DNA of 64,000 nucleotides from JAMXLO01 sp963696645 (GCA_963696645.1 CAVOKY010000007.1:682001-746000); one strand, 5' to 3'; positions 33,956 through 42,372 are shown, counted from the first letter of the stretch. The notes: generated by a model not told the origin, from the sequence alone. Numbers and translations: made by a program.

Positions 33956-36900
33956 ATGCGCATATTTGGGATCGACGGCGGCATAGCGTCGATCGGCTGG
34001 GCGGTGCTGGATATCGACGAAGAGGCCGCCAGCATCGTCGCGGCTGGTGTTCGCACTTTCGACGCTCCGGAAACCGACAAGGAGCGCACCCCGACAAATG
34101 CAATACGGCGCCTGCACCGCGGCCAGCGGCGGGTGATCCGCCGACGGCGGCAGCGCATGACTGCGTTACGATTGCTATTCCAGCAGCACAAGTTGATGGC
34201 GGACGCTCGGCGCGATGCATTGAAACAACCGGGCCTCGACCCGTGGCGGCTGCGGGCCGAGGGGCTGGAACGGTGTCTGTCCGGGCTCGAAATGGCAGTG
34301 GCCCTCGGCCATATCGCGCGGCATCGGGGCTTCCGCTCCAACGCGAAGCGCGAGGCCGGCGCCAACGCCGCTGACGAAACCTCAAAGATGAAAAAGGCCA
34401 TCGTGGCGACGCAGGAGCGGCTTGGCGGACGAACTGTCGGGCAGATGTTCGCCCGTGATCCTGCCTATGCCGATCGCAAACACAACCGCGGCCTGAATTT
34501 CGACCGGTCGATCCTACGCCACGACCACGAGGACGAAGTCCGCATGCTGTTTGCCGCACAGCGCCGGCTGGGCAACCCGTTGGCGACAGAGGTGTTGCAG
34601 AACGCTTATGCCGACAAGGCTTTTTCCCAGCTTCCGTTGGCCGACAGTGAGCACATGGTGCGGCGCTGTCCGTTCGAACCCGAGGAAATGTGCACCGCCC
34701 GCCGGTCCTATGCGTTTGAGATGTTCCGCCAGCTGTCGCGGCTCGCGAACCTACGGCTGACCGCACGCGGCGAGGAATGGCCGCTGACCGCCGAGCAGAT
34801 CACCAAGGTCGCGGCGGATTTCGGCAAGCAAAAGAAGATCAGCTTCAGGTCGGTCCGCAAGACACTGGACCTTGACCCACGTGTACGCTTTGCCGGCGTC
34901 ACCGAGAAGGATGAGATACACGACGTGGCTGCACGTACGGGCAATGCGGCGGAAGGCAGCAACACGCTGCGCAACGCGGTTGGGGACGCCGGCTGGCGGG
35001 TGCTGATGCACAACCCTGTTCAACGCGATCGCATCGCTGAGGTACTGACCTTCCGCGAGGACCCGGCCTCTATCCGCATCGGACTGGAGGAAGCCGGCGT
35101 CGAAGGGCTGCTGCTCGATGCCATCATGGCCGGCGTGGAAAGCGGTGCGTACCACGCGTTCAAGGGTGCAGGACATATCTCGGCCAAAGCTGCCCGCGCG
35201 CTCATTCCACCGCTGGGACGCGGGTTGGTTTATTCCGATGCCTGCAAGGAGGTCGGTTACGACCACTCGGCACGCGTCGAGGTAAAGCTCGAAGACGTGC
35301 GCAATCCGGTGGCACGGAAGGCCGTCACCGAGATGCTGAAGCAGGTCCGCGCTCTGATAAAGGAATTCGGCCTGCCGGACTTCATTCACGTCGAACTGGC
35401 TCGCGATATCGGCAAGAGTGCCGAAGAACGTGACAAGATCAGCAAGGGTATCGAGGACCGCAACAAGCAGCGTGACAAGCTGAGGAATGAGCTGGCGGAA
35501 ATTCTGGCGCGACAACCGAACCTCGAAGAGCTGATCCGCTACGAATTATGGAAGGAGCAGAACGGTCGCTGCCTGTACACAGATGACCAAATAAGCCCGG
35601 ACTGGATAGCCGCAGACGACAACCGGGTCCAGATCGATCATATCCTGCCCTGGAGCCGGTTCGGTGACGATAGTTTCATGAACAAGACGCTGTGCATGGC
35701 TCATGCCAACCAGGCAAAACACGGGCGCACGCCGTTCGAATGGTTCAGCCAGGACGGACGCGATTGGGCCGCTTTCGCCGCGCGCGTGGAAGGCTGCAAG
35801 GAAATGAAGGGACGAAAGAAGGGCAGCTTCTACTTGCGAAAAAATGCACAGGAGGTGGAGGAGCGATTCCGGAATCGCAACCTCGGCGACACGCGCTACG
35901 CGACGCGGCTGCTGCTCGACATGCTGGCACGCATTTATCCCGTAGACGGCAAGAGGCATGTGCTGGCGCGGCCAGGTGCATTGACCGCGAAGCTGCGACG
36001 CGCGTGGGGCGTCGAGGATCTGAAGAAGGACGCCAGCGGCAAGCGGTTGGAGGACGACCGGCACCATGCGCTCGACGCGATCGTGCTCGCCGCGACCAGC
36101 GAGGCGCGTTTGCAGGAACTGACCAAGGCCGCGCAGGAGGCCGAACGCCAGGGCAAGGCGCGGGGTTTCGATTTCGAGCACGTCCCCTCCCCGCCTGGAT
36201 TCCGTGACGCGGTACGGACGGCGGTGGCGAACGTCTTCGTGTCTCGGGCCGAGCGGCACCGTGCGCGCGGCGAGTCCCATGCGGCGACGGTCAAGCAGGT
36301 ACGCGAGGTCGATGGCGCGTCTGTCGTATTCGAGCGAAAGGCAGTCGAGAAGCTTACGCTGGCGGATCTGGATAACATTCCGGTACCGGCGCCGTACGGC
36401 AGGATCGGCGATCCGAAGAAGCTGCGCGACGAGATGGTGGACGAACTGCGCCGCTGGATCGAGACGGGGCGGCCAAAAGATGCTGTGCCTCGCTCACCGA
36501 AAGGCGATATCATCCGCAAAGTGCGCGTGCGCAGCAAGGACAAAACTGCGGTCATGGTACGCGGCGGCACAGCGGATCGCGGCGACATGGTTCGTGTGGA
36601 TGCATTCGCCAAGGCTGACAAACGGGGGCGGCGCCTCTACCACCTGATTCCAATCTACCCGCATCAGGTCGCGGATCAGGAGGCATTCCCACTGCCGCCC
36701 AACAGAGCGGTAGTCGCGTTCAAACCGGAGACCGAGTGGACCGTGGTTGATGGGAGCTTCGAGTTCCTGTTTAGCATCCATCCCAACGATCTGATCGAAG
36801 TAACCAAGCCCGCCGGAGAAATTATCCGCGGATACTTCAAAGGCATGGATCGACAGGGCGCGCAAATTCACCTGGCTCTCCACCAAAGTCAGCGCAACCT

Positions 36901-37021
36901 CATTCGTGGGATTGGGAGCAAGACCCTCATTGAGTTAAGAAAAATGTCCGTTGATCGGCTGGGGCGTGTTTCGAACATCAAACGCGAGAGACGCACATGG
37001 CATGGCGAGGCGTGCACATAA
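33956..37021 (+). CDS. cas9: Type II-C CRISPR RNA-guided endonuclease Cas9
   Basis: The product is 1021 aa, within the compact II-C range. RuvC-I has Asp7 in IFGIDGGIASIGWAVLD. The Arg-rich bridge helix is about 51-75 (RRLHRGQRRVIRRRRQRM). RuvC-II has Glu480 in FIHVELARD. The HNH domain (about 535-600) has the catalytic His562 in QIDHILPWSRFG and Asn residues in MNKTL and ANQAK. RuvC-III has HHALDAIVLA (703-712, with His704 and Asp707). The C-terminal ~250 residues form the wedge/PAM-interacting part. A GGAG ribosome-binding site lies 10 nt before ATG. cas1 overlaps its 3' end by 25 bp. No key residue is missing, so it should be an active nuclease. Confidence 0.97.
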   Translation: MRIFGIDGGIASIGWAVLDIDEEAASIVAAGVRTFDAPETDKERTPTNAIRRLHRGQRRVIRRRRQRMTALRLLFQQHKLMADARRDALKQPGLDPWRLRAEGLERCLSGLEMAVALGHIARHRGFRSNAKREAGANAADETSKMKKAIVATQERLGGRTVGQMFARDPAYADRKHNRGLNFDRSILRHDHEDEVRMLFAAQRRLGNPLATEVLQNAYADKAFSQLPLADSEHMVRRCPFEPEEMCTARRSYAFEMFRQLSRLANLRLTARGEEWPLTAEQITKVAADFGKQKKISFRSVRKTLDLDPRVRFAGVTEKDEIHDVAARTGNAAEGSNTLRNAVGDAGWRVLMHNPVQRDRIAEVLTFREDPASIRIGLEEAGVEGLLLDAIMAGVESGAYHAFKGAGHISAKAARALIPPLGRGLVYSDACKEVGYDHSARVEVKLEDVRNPVARKAVTEMLKQVRALIKEFGLPDFIHVELARDIGKSAEERDKISKGIEDRNKQRDKLRNELAEILARQPNLEELIRYELWKEQNGRCLYTDDQISPDWIAADDNRVQIDHILPWSRFGDDSFMNKTLCMAHANQAKHGRTPFEWFSQDGRDWAAFAARVEGCKEMKGRKKGSFYLRKNAQEVEERFRNRNLGDTRYATRLLLDMLARIYPVDGKRHVLARPGALTAKLRRAWGVEDLKKDASGKRLEDDRHHALDAIVLAATSEARLQELTKAAQEAERQGKARGFDFEHVPSPPGFRDAVRTAVANVFVSRAERHRARGESHAATVKQVREVDGASVVFERKAVEKLTLADLDNIPVPAPYGRIGDPKKLRDEMVDELRRWIETGRPKDAVPRSPKGDIIRKVRVRSKDKTAVMVRGGTADRGDMVRVDAFAKADKRGRRLYHLIPIYPHQVADQEAFPLPPNRAVVAFKPETEWTVVDGSFEFLFSIHPNDLIEVTKPAGEIIRGYFKGMDRQGAQIHLALHQSQRNLIRGIGSKTLIELRKMSVDRLGRVSNIKRERRTWHGEACT

Positions 37022-37887
37022 CGCAGCCCTCGCGGCTGTCACTGGCAGACGGGCAGATCGTCGTCGCGCGCGATGATGGCGACGTGCGATTGCCGATCGA
37101 GGATGTCGCCTGGATGGTGATCGATACGCCTCAGGTCGTGCTATCCACCGCGCTGATTTCAGCCTGCATGGACGCCGGCATGGTGATTATCACCACCGAT
37201 CGCACGCACACACCAAGCGGATTGATCCTGCCGTTCCACCGCCACTATCGTCAGGCCGAGATCGCCGCAATTCAGATCGCGATTTCCGCGCCGCTAAAAA
37301 AGCGCCTGTGGCAGATTATCGTCCAGGCGAAGATCGCCAACCAGGCAGCGGCGCTGATTGGTTGTGGTCAGGACGCATCACCTTTGCTGGCGATGACGCG
37401 TCTGGTCGGATCGGGCGACCCCGACAACACAGAGGCGCGTGCCGCGCGCGCCTATTGGCCTCGGCTGTTCATCAACTTCGTGCGGGAGGATGGCACAGAC
37501 AAACGCAACGCCCTGCTGAACTACGGCTATGCGGTAGTGCGCTCCGCGGTGGCACGCGCGCTCGTGGCATCGGGACTGCTGCCAGCGTTCGGCGTCAACC
37601 ATGCCAGCGGAACGAACGCATTCAATCTGGCTGACGACATGGTCGAGCCGTTCCGACCGTTTGTCGATCGTCTGGTGTGGCGCATGACCGAAGCCGGCCA
37701 CATCCGCGACGGTGAGACGACAGTGGAGGAACGTCGCACATTGGCGGCCTCCCTGCTCGAAGAGGCGCTCTTCGACGCCGAGAGTGTCACGTTGCTGGTC
37801 GCCACCGAGCGCGCGGCGGAAAGCATGGTACGCGCGATGGAGGCCAACAGCGCGGCGTTGCTTCTCCTGCCACGGCTCGCTGCCTAA
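36997..37887 (+). CDS. cas1: CRISPR-associated endonuclease Cas1 (type II)
   Basis: The product is 296 aa. The N-terminal beta-domain is HITQPSRLSLADGQIVVARD. The helical domain carries metal ligands Glu146 in PDNTEARAARAYWP, His202 in FGVNHASGTNAFN and Asp214/Glu217 in LADDMVEPFRPFVD. It is the integrase of spacer acquisition, acting with Cas2. It overlaps cas9 by 25 bp and cas2 by one base, so all three are one transcript. There is no csn2 or cas4, as expected for II-C. Confidence 0.96.
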   Translation: MAWRGVHITQPSRLSLADGQIVVARDDGDVRLPIEDVAWMVIDTPQVVLSTALISACMDAGMVIITTDRTHTPSGLILPFHRHYRQAEIAAIQIAISAPLKKRLWQIIVQAKIANQAAALIGCGQDASPLLAMTRLVGSGDPDNTEARAARAYWPRLFINFVREDGTDKRNALLNYGYAVVRSAVARALVASGLLPAFGVNHASGTNAFNLADDMVEPFRPFVDRLVWRMTEAGHIRDGETTVEERRTLAASLLEEALFDAESVTLLVATERAAESMVRAMEANSAALLLLPRLAA

Positions 37888-38216
37888 TGCCGGCGGCTGA
37901 GGCGCGGTTCGTGTGGCTCTTCGTCTTTTTCGACCTGCCGGTGGGTAGCAAGGCGCAACGGCGCAACGCAACTCGGTTCCGAAACTTCCTCAAGGACGAT
38001 GGCTATATGATGCTGCAGTATTCGGTTTATGCACGTGTCTGTAGAGGCGAAGATGGTGCGATGAAACATGTCGCGCGAGTCACTCGAAACCTGCCTGGAG
38101 AAGGCAGCGTCAGAGCATTGCAAGTGACCGATCGCCAGTATGCACGCATGCGGTTACTGCTCGGTGAGGCGACGAAAACCGAGTCGCTTGGCTCCCGGCA
38201 GATGGTGCTGCTGTGA
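37887..38216 (+). CDS. cas2: CRISPR-associated endoribonuclease Cas2
   Basis: The product is 109 aa. The ferredoxin-like fold opens with FVWLFVFFDLPVGSKAQRRN, where Asp16 is the conserved acidic residue of type II Cas2 (FDLPV). FLKDDGYMMLQYSVYARVC and VRALQVTDRQYARMRLLLGE follow in the expected order. Cas2 bridges the two Cas1 dimers in the integration complex. The start shares one base with the cas1 stop (TAATG). The stop codon lies inside the left arm of a 17-bp perfect inverted repeat. Confidence 0.95.
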   Translation: MPAAEARFVWLFVFFDLPVGSKAQRRNATRFRNFLKDDGYMMLQYSVYARVCRGEDGAMKHVARVTRNLPGEGSVRALQVTDRQYARMRLLLGEATKTESLGSRQMVLL

Positions 38217-38251
38217 TTTTTCGCCCGGCAAGAAGCGAAAAATCACAGCAG
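38208..38251. terminator. 17-bp perfect inverted repeat between cas2 and the CRISPR array
   Basis: The left arm CTGCTGTGATTTTTCGC (38208-38224) and right arm GCGAAAAATCACAGCAG (38235-38251) are exact reverse complements around a 10-nt loop. The left arm contains the last two codons and the stop of cas2. The cas operon and the array converge here, so a two-way transcription stop is the simplest role. The T/A tract lies within the stem, not after it. Confidence 0.75.
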
Positions 38252-38274
38252 AGCCCGAGAGTTGTTGCGAAGGC

Positions 38275-38629
38275 AGCCTACCACGGGGAAATCGGTAGGG
38301 AAGCCACGGCTTCTCGGCCTGCCGGGTAGCTGGTCGCCGGCAAGCCTACCACGGGGAAATCGGTAGGGAAGCCACGGCGCCTCGATCGGCGTCGTGCCAC
38401 GGCTGGCGAGCCTACCACGGGGAAATCGGTAGGGAAGCCACGGCCGTCGAGTTGCTGTCCGCCGAGCGTGGTCGTAGCCTACCACGGGGAAATCGGTAGG
38501 GAAGCCACGGCCTGCAGTTGCAGCCACCAGCGTGAGCCTACCACGGGGAAATCGGTAGGGAAGCCACGGCCATCGACGTCGCAAGCAGTCCGAAGCCTAC
38601 CACGGGGAAATCGGTAGGGAAGCCACGGC
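38275..38629 (-). CRISPR. Type II-C CRISPR array, six 36-bp repeats and five spacers
   Basis: The plus-strand repeat begins AGCCTACCACGGGGAAATCG and ends GGGAAGCCACGGC; all six copies are identical (starts 38275, 38343, 38409, 38476, 38535, 38594). Spacers are 32, 30, 31, 23 and 23 bp from left to right. The tracrRNA anti-repeat is complementary to the minus-strand reading (GCCGTGGCTTCCCTACCG...), so crRNAs run right to left. That puts the leader at the right end and makes the two 23-bp spacers the newest. The minus-strand repeat ends GTGGTAGGCT, which resembles an extended -10, as in II-C arrays with a promoter in each repeat. Confidence 0.97.
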
Positions 38630-38769
38630 CGGTCCAACCTTCATGACGAGGGGCGCGCGGGACCTGTGCTGTCGGTTCGACCGATGCCGCCCCTCGCCAT
38701 GAAGATCGGAGGGGCTGCGCCCCATGCTCACGAAGTCATCGGCCTAAACCGCTCGCGCCCAACCCACCC
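38630..38769 (-). promoter_or_regulatory. Leader-side flank of the CRISPR array, with hairpins
   Basis: This segment separates the array from the stop of engB. TTCATGACGAGGGGCG (38640-38655) pairs with CGCCCCTCGCCATGAA (38688-38703) with one mismatch. Between the arms lies TCGGT-TCG-ACCGA. GGGGC-TGC-GCCCC (38711-38723) is a further small stem that may end engB transcription. No clear AT-rich leader is visible. Confidence 0.5.
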
Positions 38770-39453
38770 TCACCCCATCACCATCGCAATCGCCGCCCTC
38801 AGCGCCTCGATCCCCTGCCCGGTCTCGCTGCTGGTCACCAGCACGTCCGGATGCGCCGCCGGATGCCGTCGCGCCAACGCCGCCACCTCCAACACCTTGC
38901 GCTCCAGTGCCGCCGGCTTCACTCCATCCGCCTTGGTCAGCACCAGCTGGAACGTCACCGCCGCGCGATCCAGCAGTTCCATCACCGCCTCATCGGCATC
39001 CTTCATCTCGATGCGCGCATCCAGCAGCAGCATCACCCGGCGCAGCGTGGGCCGCCCGCGCAGGTACTCGAACATCAGCCCCTGCCAGTCCTGCTTCACC
39101 GCCCGGCCGGCGCGCGCATACCCATACCCCGGCATGTCAACCAGCGTCAGCCGCCCGCCAAGGTCGAAAAAATTGAGCTGCCGGGTGCGCCCGGGTTCGC
39201 CCGACACCCGCGCCAGCGCACGCCGCCCGGTCAGCGCATTCAGCAGTGACGACTTGCCAACATTCGACCGCCCTGCAAAGGCCACCTCCGGCCCCGCCAC
39301 CGGCGGCAACTGGTCCAGCCGCTGTGCTGCGTAAACGAACCGGCATTCGGCGGCGAACAGCGTCCGCCCCGCCTCGATCGCCGCTGCTTCCTCGTCGGTC
39401 AGGTGCGCGCGAGCCCCGGCCGCGCCAGGCGCGTCCGCCGCATGATCAGCCAC
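38770..39453 (-). CDS. engB: Ribosome-biogenesis GTP-binding protein EngB (YihA/YsxC)
   Basis: The product is 227 aa. GTPase motifs are FAGRSNVGKSSLLNALTGRR (G1), GEPGRTRQLNFF (G2), LVDMPGYGYARAG (G3), LTKADG (G4) and TSSETGQGI (G5). It is needed for 50S subunit assembly in many bacteria. The start overlaps the 3' end of yidC by 55 bp, a typical arrangement. A diverged copy of its last 92 bp lies 5.15 kb away on the other side of the CRISPR-Cas locus. Confidence 0.94.
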   Translation of the reverse strand: MADHAADAPGAAGARAHLTDEEAAAIEAGRTLFAAECRFVYAAQRLDQLPPVAGPEVAFAGRSNVGKSSLLNALTGRRALARVSGEPGRTRQLNFFDLGGRLTLVDMPGYGYARAGRAVKQDWQGLMFEYLRGRPTLRRVMLLLDARIEMKDADEAVMELLDRAAVTFQLVLTKADGVKPAALERKVLEVAALARRHPAAHPDVLVTSSETGQGIEALRAAIAMVMG

Positions 39454-41147
39454 TGCTGCGCGATGGAAAGCGTGTTGTTCCAGCTCCAGTAGATCACCAG
39501 CCCCGCCGGGAACCGCGCCAGCATGAAGGTGAAGATGATCGGCATGAACTGGAACATCCGCGCCTGCACCGGGTCAGGCGGTGGCGGATTCAGCTTCTGC
39601 TGGAGAAACATTGTCAGGCCCATGATCAGCGGCCACGCCCCCAGGTGCAGGAACGGTGAGATCACCGTCGGATCGAATGGCAGCAGCCCGAACAGGTTGA
39701 ACACGTTGGTCGGATCGACCTGTGACAGATCGTGGATCCACCCGAAGAACGGCGCCTGGCGCATCTCGATGGTGACGAAGATCACCTTGTACAGCGAGAA
39801 GAACACCGGAATCTGCACCACCATCGGCAGGCAGCCCGACGCCGGATTCACCTTCTCGGTCCGGTACATCGCCATCATCTCTTGCTGCATCCGCTGCGGT
39901 TCGTCCTTGTACCGTTCGCGCAGCGCCTGCATCTTCGGCGCCAGCAGCTTCATCTTGCTCATCGACCGATAGGAATAGTTGGCCAGCGGGAAGAACAGCG
40001 CCTTGGCAAACACGGTGAACACCATGATCGCCAGCCCGAAATTCCCCAGCACCGAGTTCAGCCAGTCGATCGCCAGGAAGATCGGCCGCGTCAGGAACCA
40101 GAAATAACCCCAGTCCACCGCATAATCGAACCGCGGGATCCCCAGGCGTTCCTCGTACGAGTGCAGCAGCGACACAACCTTGGCGCCGGTGAATACATGC
40201 GAGGACACTGTCGCCGTGCTGCCCGGCGCGACGATCTTCGGGTCCTGCGCGACGTAGTCCACCTGATAGTGGTCGCCATTCTCCTCGATGTGGCGGAAGT
40301 TCACCGTGGTCGCGACAGACTGGTCCGGAACCATCGCCGTCAACCAGTATTTGTCGGTGATCCCCGCCCAGCCGCCGGTCGAGGTCGCGTTGTAGGCGAT
40401 GCCGTTATTCTTGGTGCCCTCGCTCTTCGCCTTGGCGTAGGTGCTCTCCTGCAGCGTGTTGTCCACCACGCCCAGCAGGCCTTCGAACAGGATGTAATAG
40501 CCCGCCACCTCCGGCGTGTAGTCGCGGCGGATGCGTGACCAGGGGAACAGCTTGACCGGCGCGGCGGTCGCGTTCTTCACCGACTGCTGCACGCTGAACA
40601 TGTAGTCGTCATCGACCGACAGCGCGATTTGGAAGGTCACGCCGGCGCCATTGTCCCACGACAGGGTGACCGGATGGCCCGGACTAAGCGTGTCGGCCGA
40701 TGCGCTCCACACCGTGTCGTTGTCGGGCACTTTCACCTGCTCGCCAGGTGCGGCCGTCCAGCCATACTGCACGTAATACGGATGCGTCTCGGAACGCGGC
40801 TCGAGCAGGCGGACATTCGGCGAATTCGGCTCCAGCGTCTCGCGATAGTCGGTCAGCACCACATCGTCGATCCGCGCACCGAGCAGGCTGATCGACCCCT
40901 GCACGCGCGGTGCGGCAATCGTCACGCGCGGCACGTTCTTCGGCACCGTCGGAACGGCAGCCTGTGCCGCCGCGCCCGGCGACCCCTCTGGCGGCGTGGC
41001 CGCCGATGGCGGCGGCACGCTGCCATTGCTGGCAGTCTGCTGAACCGGATGCGGCGGTTGCGGCAGATGCGGTGCGATCAGCAACTGAAAGCCGAGCAGA
41101 ATGGCAACCGAGATCGCAATCGCCATGAACAGGCGCTTCTGGTCCAT
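39399..41147 (-). CDS. yidC: Membrane protein insertase YidC
   Basis: The product is 582 aa from the ATG at MDQKRLFMAIAISVAILLGF, whose first helix anchors the large periplasmic domain (about 30-350). The conserved insertase core (about 360-570) has FGLAIMVFTVFAKALFFPLA, KMKLLAPKMQALRERYKDEP and NPASGCLPMVVQIPVFFSLY, then PAGLVIYWSWNNTLSIAQQW. It inserts and folds inner-membrane proteins with or without SecYEG. It sits in the conserved rpmH-rnpA-yidD-yidC-engB order. Confidence 0.96.
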   Translation of the reverse strand: MDQKRLFMAIAISVAILLGFQLLIAPHLPQPPHPVQQTASNGSVPPPSAATPPEGSPGAAAQAAVPTVPKNVPRVTIAAPRVQGSISLLGARIDDVVLTDYRETLEPNSPNVRLLEPRSETHPYYVQYGWTAAPGEQVKVPDNDTVWSASADTLSPGHPVTLSWDNGAGVTFQIALSVDDDYMFSVQQSVKNATAAPVKLFPWSRIRRDYTPEVAGYYILFEGLLGVVDNTLQESTYAKAKSEGTKNNGIAYNATSTGGWAGITDKYWLTAMVPDQSVATTVNFRHIEENGDHYQVDYVAQDPKIVAPGSTATVSSHVFTGAKVVSLLHSYEERLGIPRFDYAVDWGYFWFLTRPIFLAIDWLNSVLGNFGLAIMVFTVFAKALFFPLANYSYRSMSKMKLLAPKMQALRERYKDEPQRMQQEMMAMYRTEKVNPASGCLPMVVQIPVFFSLYKVIFVTIEMRQAPFFGWIHDLSQVDPTNVFNLFGLLPFDPTVISPFLHLGAWPLIMGLTMFLQQKLNPPPPDPVQARMFQFMPIIFTFMLARFPAGLVIYWSWNNTLSIAQQWLIMRRTRLARPGLART

Positions 41148-41389
41148 CACGCCCCCGTTCGGCAATCGCAGGCGGGGACCGGATCGTAGCCGCCCTCATG
41201 CCATGGATTGCAGCGCAGGATGCGCCGCGCCGCGAGGCTGCCTCCCTGGACAGCGCCGTGGCTGCGGAACGCTTCCACAGCATAGTCGCTACAGCTTGGG
41301 AAGAACCGGCAGTTGGCGCCGATCACCGGCCGGATAGTCCATTGGTAGGCACGCACGGCGCCGACGGCGAGATGCGCGGCCGGCGTCAT
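41147..41389 (-). CDS. yidD: Membrane protein insertion efficiency factor YidD
   Basis: The product is 80 aa. The conserved core CRFFPSCSDYAVEAFRSHGA followed by AARRILRCNPWHEGGYDPVP is diagnostic, with the usual cysteines. It is a small peripheral membrane protein that assists YidC. The stop shares a base with the yidC start and its own start overlaps the rnpA stop, so the genes are tightly coupled. Confidence 0.95.
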   Translation of the reverse strand: MTPAAHLAVGAVRAYQWTIRPVIGANCRFFPSCSDYAVEAFRSHGAVQGGSLAARRILRCNPWHEGGYDPVPACDCRTGA

Positions 41390-41724
41390 GCCACGCCCGC
41401 CTTCACCAAAGCCCGGCGCAGATCCTCCTGCAACGCCGCGAAGCTCCGTCTTCGCGTGGCTTCGCGGCCGACCAGCACCAGGTCGACGCCGGACACCGGC
41501 TGCTCCGCCATCACCAGTCTGGCGGCTTCCTTCAGGCGACGGCGGGTGCGGTTCCGGATCACGGCGTTGCCGATCTTCTTCGTCACGGTGAAACCCAGCC
41601 GCGCAGGACCCTCGTCCTCACGCGGCAGTGCCTGCACGACCACGCCCGGCATCGGCGCCTTGCGGCCCTTGGCGGCGGCACGCAGGAACTCGGCGCGGCG
41701 CGTCAGGCGGCCGGGTACAGCCAA
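41386..41724 (-). CDS. rnpA: Ribonuclease P protein component
   Basis: The product is 112 aa. The RNR motif is in NAVIRNRTRRRLKEAARL, and GRLTRRAEFLRAAAKGRK at the start is typical. The basic protein joins the RnpB RNA to mature tRNA 5' ends. rpmH precedes it by 12 bp, the near-universal pairing. Confidence 0.95.
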   Translation of the reverse strand: MAVPGRLTRRAEFLRAAAKGRKAPMPGVVVQALPREDEGPARLGFTVTKKIGNAVIRNRTRRRLKEAARLVMAEQPVSGVDLVLVGREATRRRSFAALQEDLRRALVKAGVA

Positions 41725-41736
41725 GCCCGGCGCCTA

Positions 41737-41871
41737 TCAGGCCGACAGGCGCTTGCGGCCCTTGGCGCGCCGGTTGGCCAGCACCTTGCGGCCTCCGACA
41801 GTGGCCATGCGGGCGCGGAACCCATGCCGCCGCTTGCGGACCAGCTTCGACGGTTGATAGGTACGCTTCAC
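41737..41871 (-). CDS. rpmH: 50S ribosomal protein L34
   Basis: The product is 44 aa from a GTG start: MKRTYQPSKLVRKRRHGFRA through RMATVGGRKVLANRRAKGRK to RLSA, the complete highly basic L34. It is short and reads GTG AAG CGT ACC at the start. It opens the rpmH-rnpA-yidD-yidC-engB cluster; the promoter should lie in the ~130 bp upstream. Confidence 0.95.
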   Translation of the reverse strand: MKRTYQPSKLVRKRRHGFRARMATVGGRKVLANRRAKGRKRLSA

Positions 41872-41998
41872 GGTCTGTTCTCCGATGGTGCGTGGGCTAC
41901 CCGCACGCCAGCGGGCATCGGCGCCAAAGCCGGCGCCCTGCGCAGGCGGCGGCTTATAGGGGGCCGGTCATACGCCGTCAATCACGCCGGCTGATCGG

Positions 41999-42320
41999 TC
42001 AGACGGATCGCCACGCGCCACCCAGGCGCCGCAGCGAGCGCAACGGCGCAGTCAGCCGGTACGGCCGGCTGGCACGCAGCCACGCGCTTTCGAGCCGTGC
42101 TGCATCTCGCTCGGCCACAACGGTCGCGATGTCGCAACGCAGCCTGTGCAGCATCAGCCTGGGCGGCAGATGTTTCGGAGCCGGCAGCCTCGCCGGGCGG
42201 ATCCGGTGGACGGGCGAGCAGGCGGGCGTTTTCCAGAGAGAGCTCCGCGCGGCAAGCTTCATCGGACCGGATCCTATCCGCTCGCGCGAAACAGTAGGAC
42301 GGGTGGCGCGGCAGGCTCAA
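41999..42320 (-). pseudogene. Remnant of a coiled-coil protein upstream of rpmH
   Basis: The 500 bp upstream of rpmH holds no intact gene. On the minus strand, one frame gives ELSLENARLLARPPDPPG and a second gives AERDAARLESAWLRASRPYR then LTAPLRSLRRLGGAWR up to a stop. Joined by a frameshift near 42130, they resemble the helical ERDA-x-x-S-x-x-WRLTAPLR segment often seen at the ends of glycosyltransferases and polysaccharide methyltransferases. No catalytic domain is present. It may be a relic or chance. Confidence 0.3.
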
Positions 42321-42372
42321 TGCAGACCGTGCGGCGCAGGCGTCAGTTCGTTGTCACGCGACAGCGTGGCCA

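Noticed and set aside
33619..34401. Minus-strand open frame from the engB remnant back into cas9
   Set aside because: Only the last ~31 codons resemble EngB; the rest is antisense to cas9, so it is not a second engB gene.
38243..38584. Minus-strand open frame encoding a repeated WLPYRFPRGRL peptide
   Set aside because: It is the translation of the CRISPR repeats; the spacing follows the array, and there is no ribosome-binding site.
33437..38769. A tRNA- or integrase-based genomic island for the CRISPR locus
   Set aside because: No tRNA, integrase or recombinase is present; the only boundary signal is the engB 3'-end duplication.
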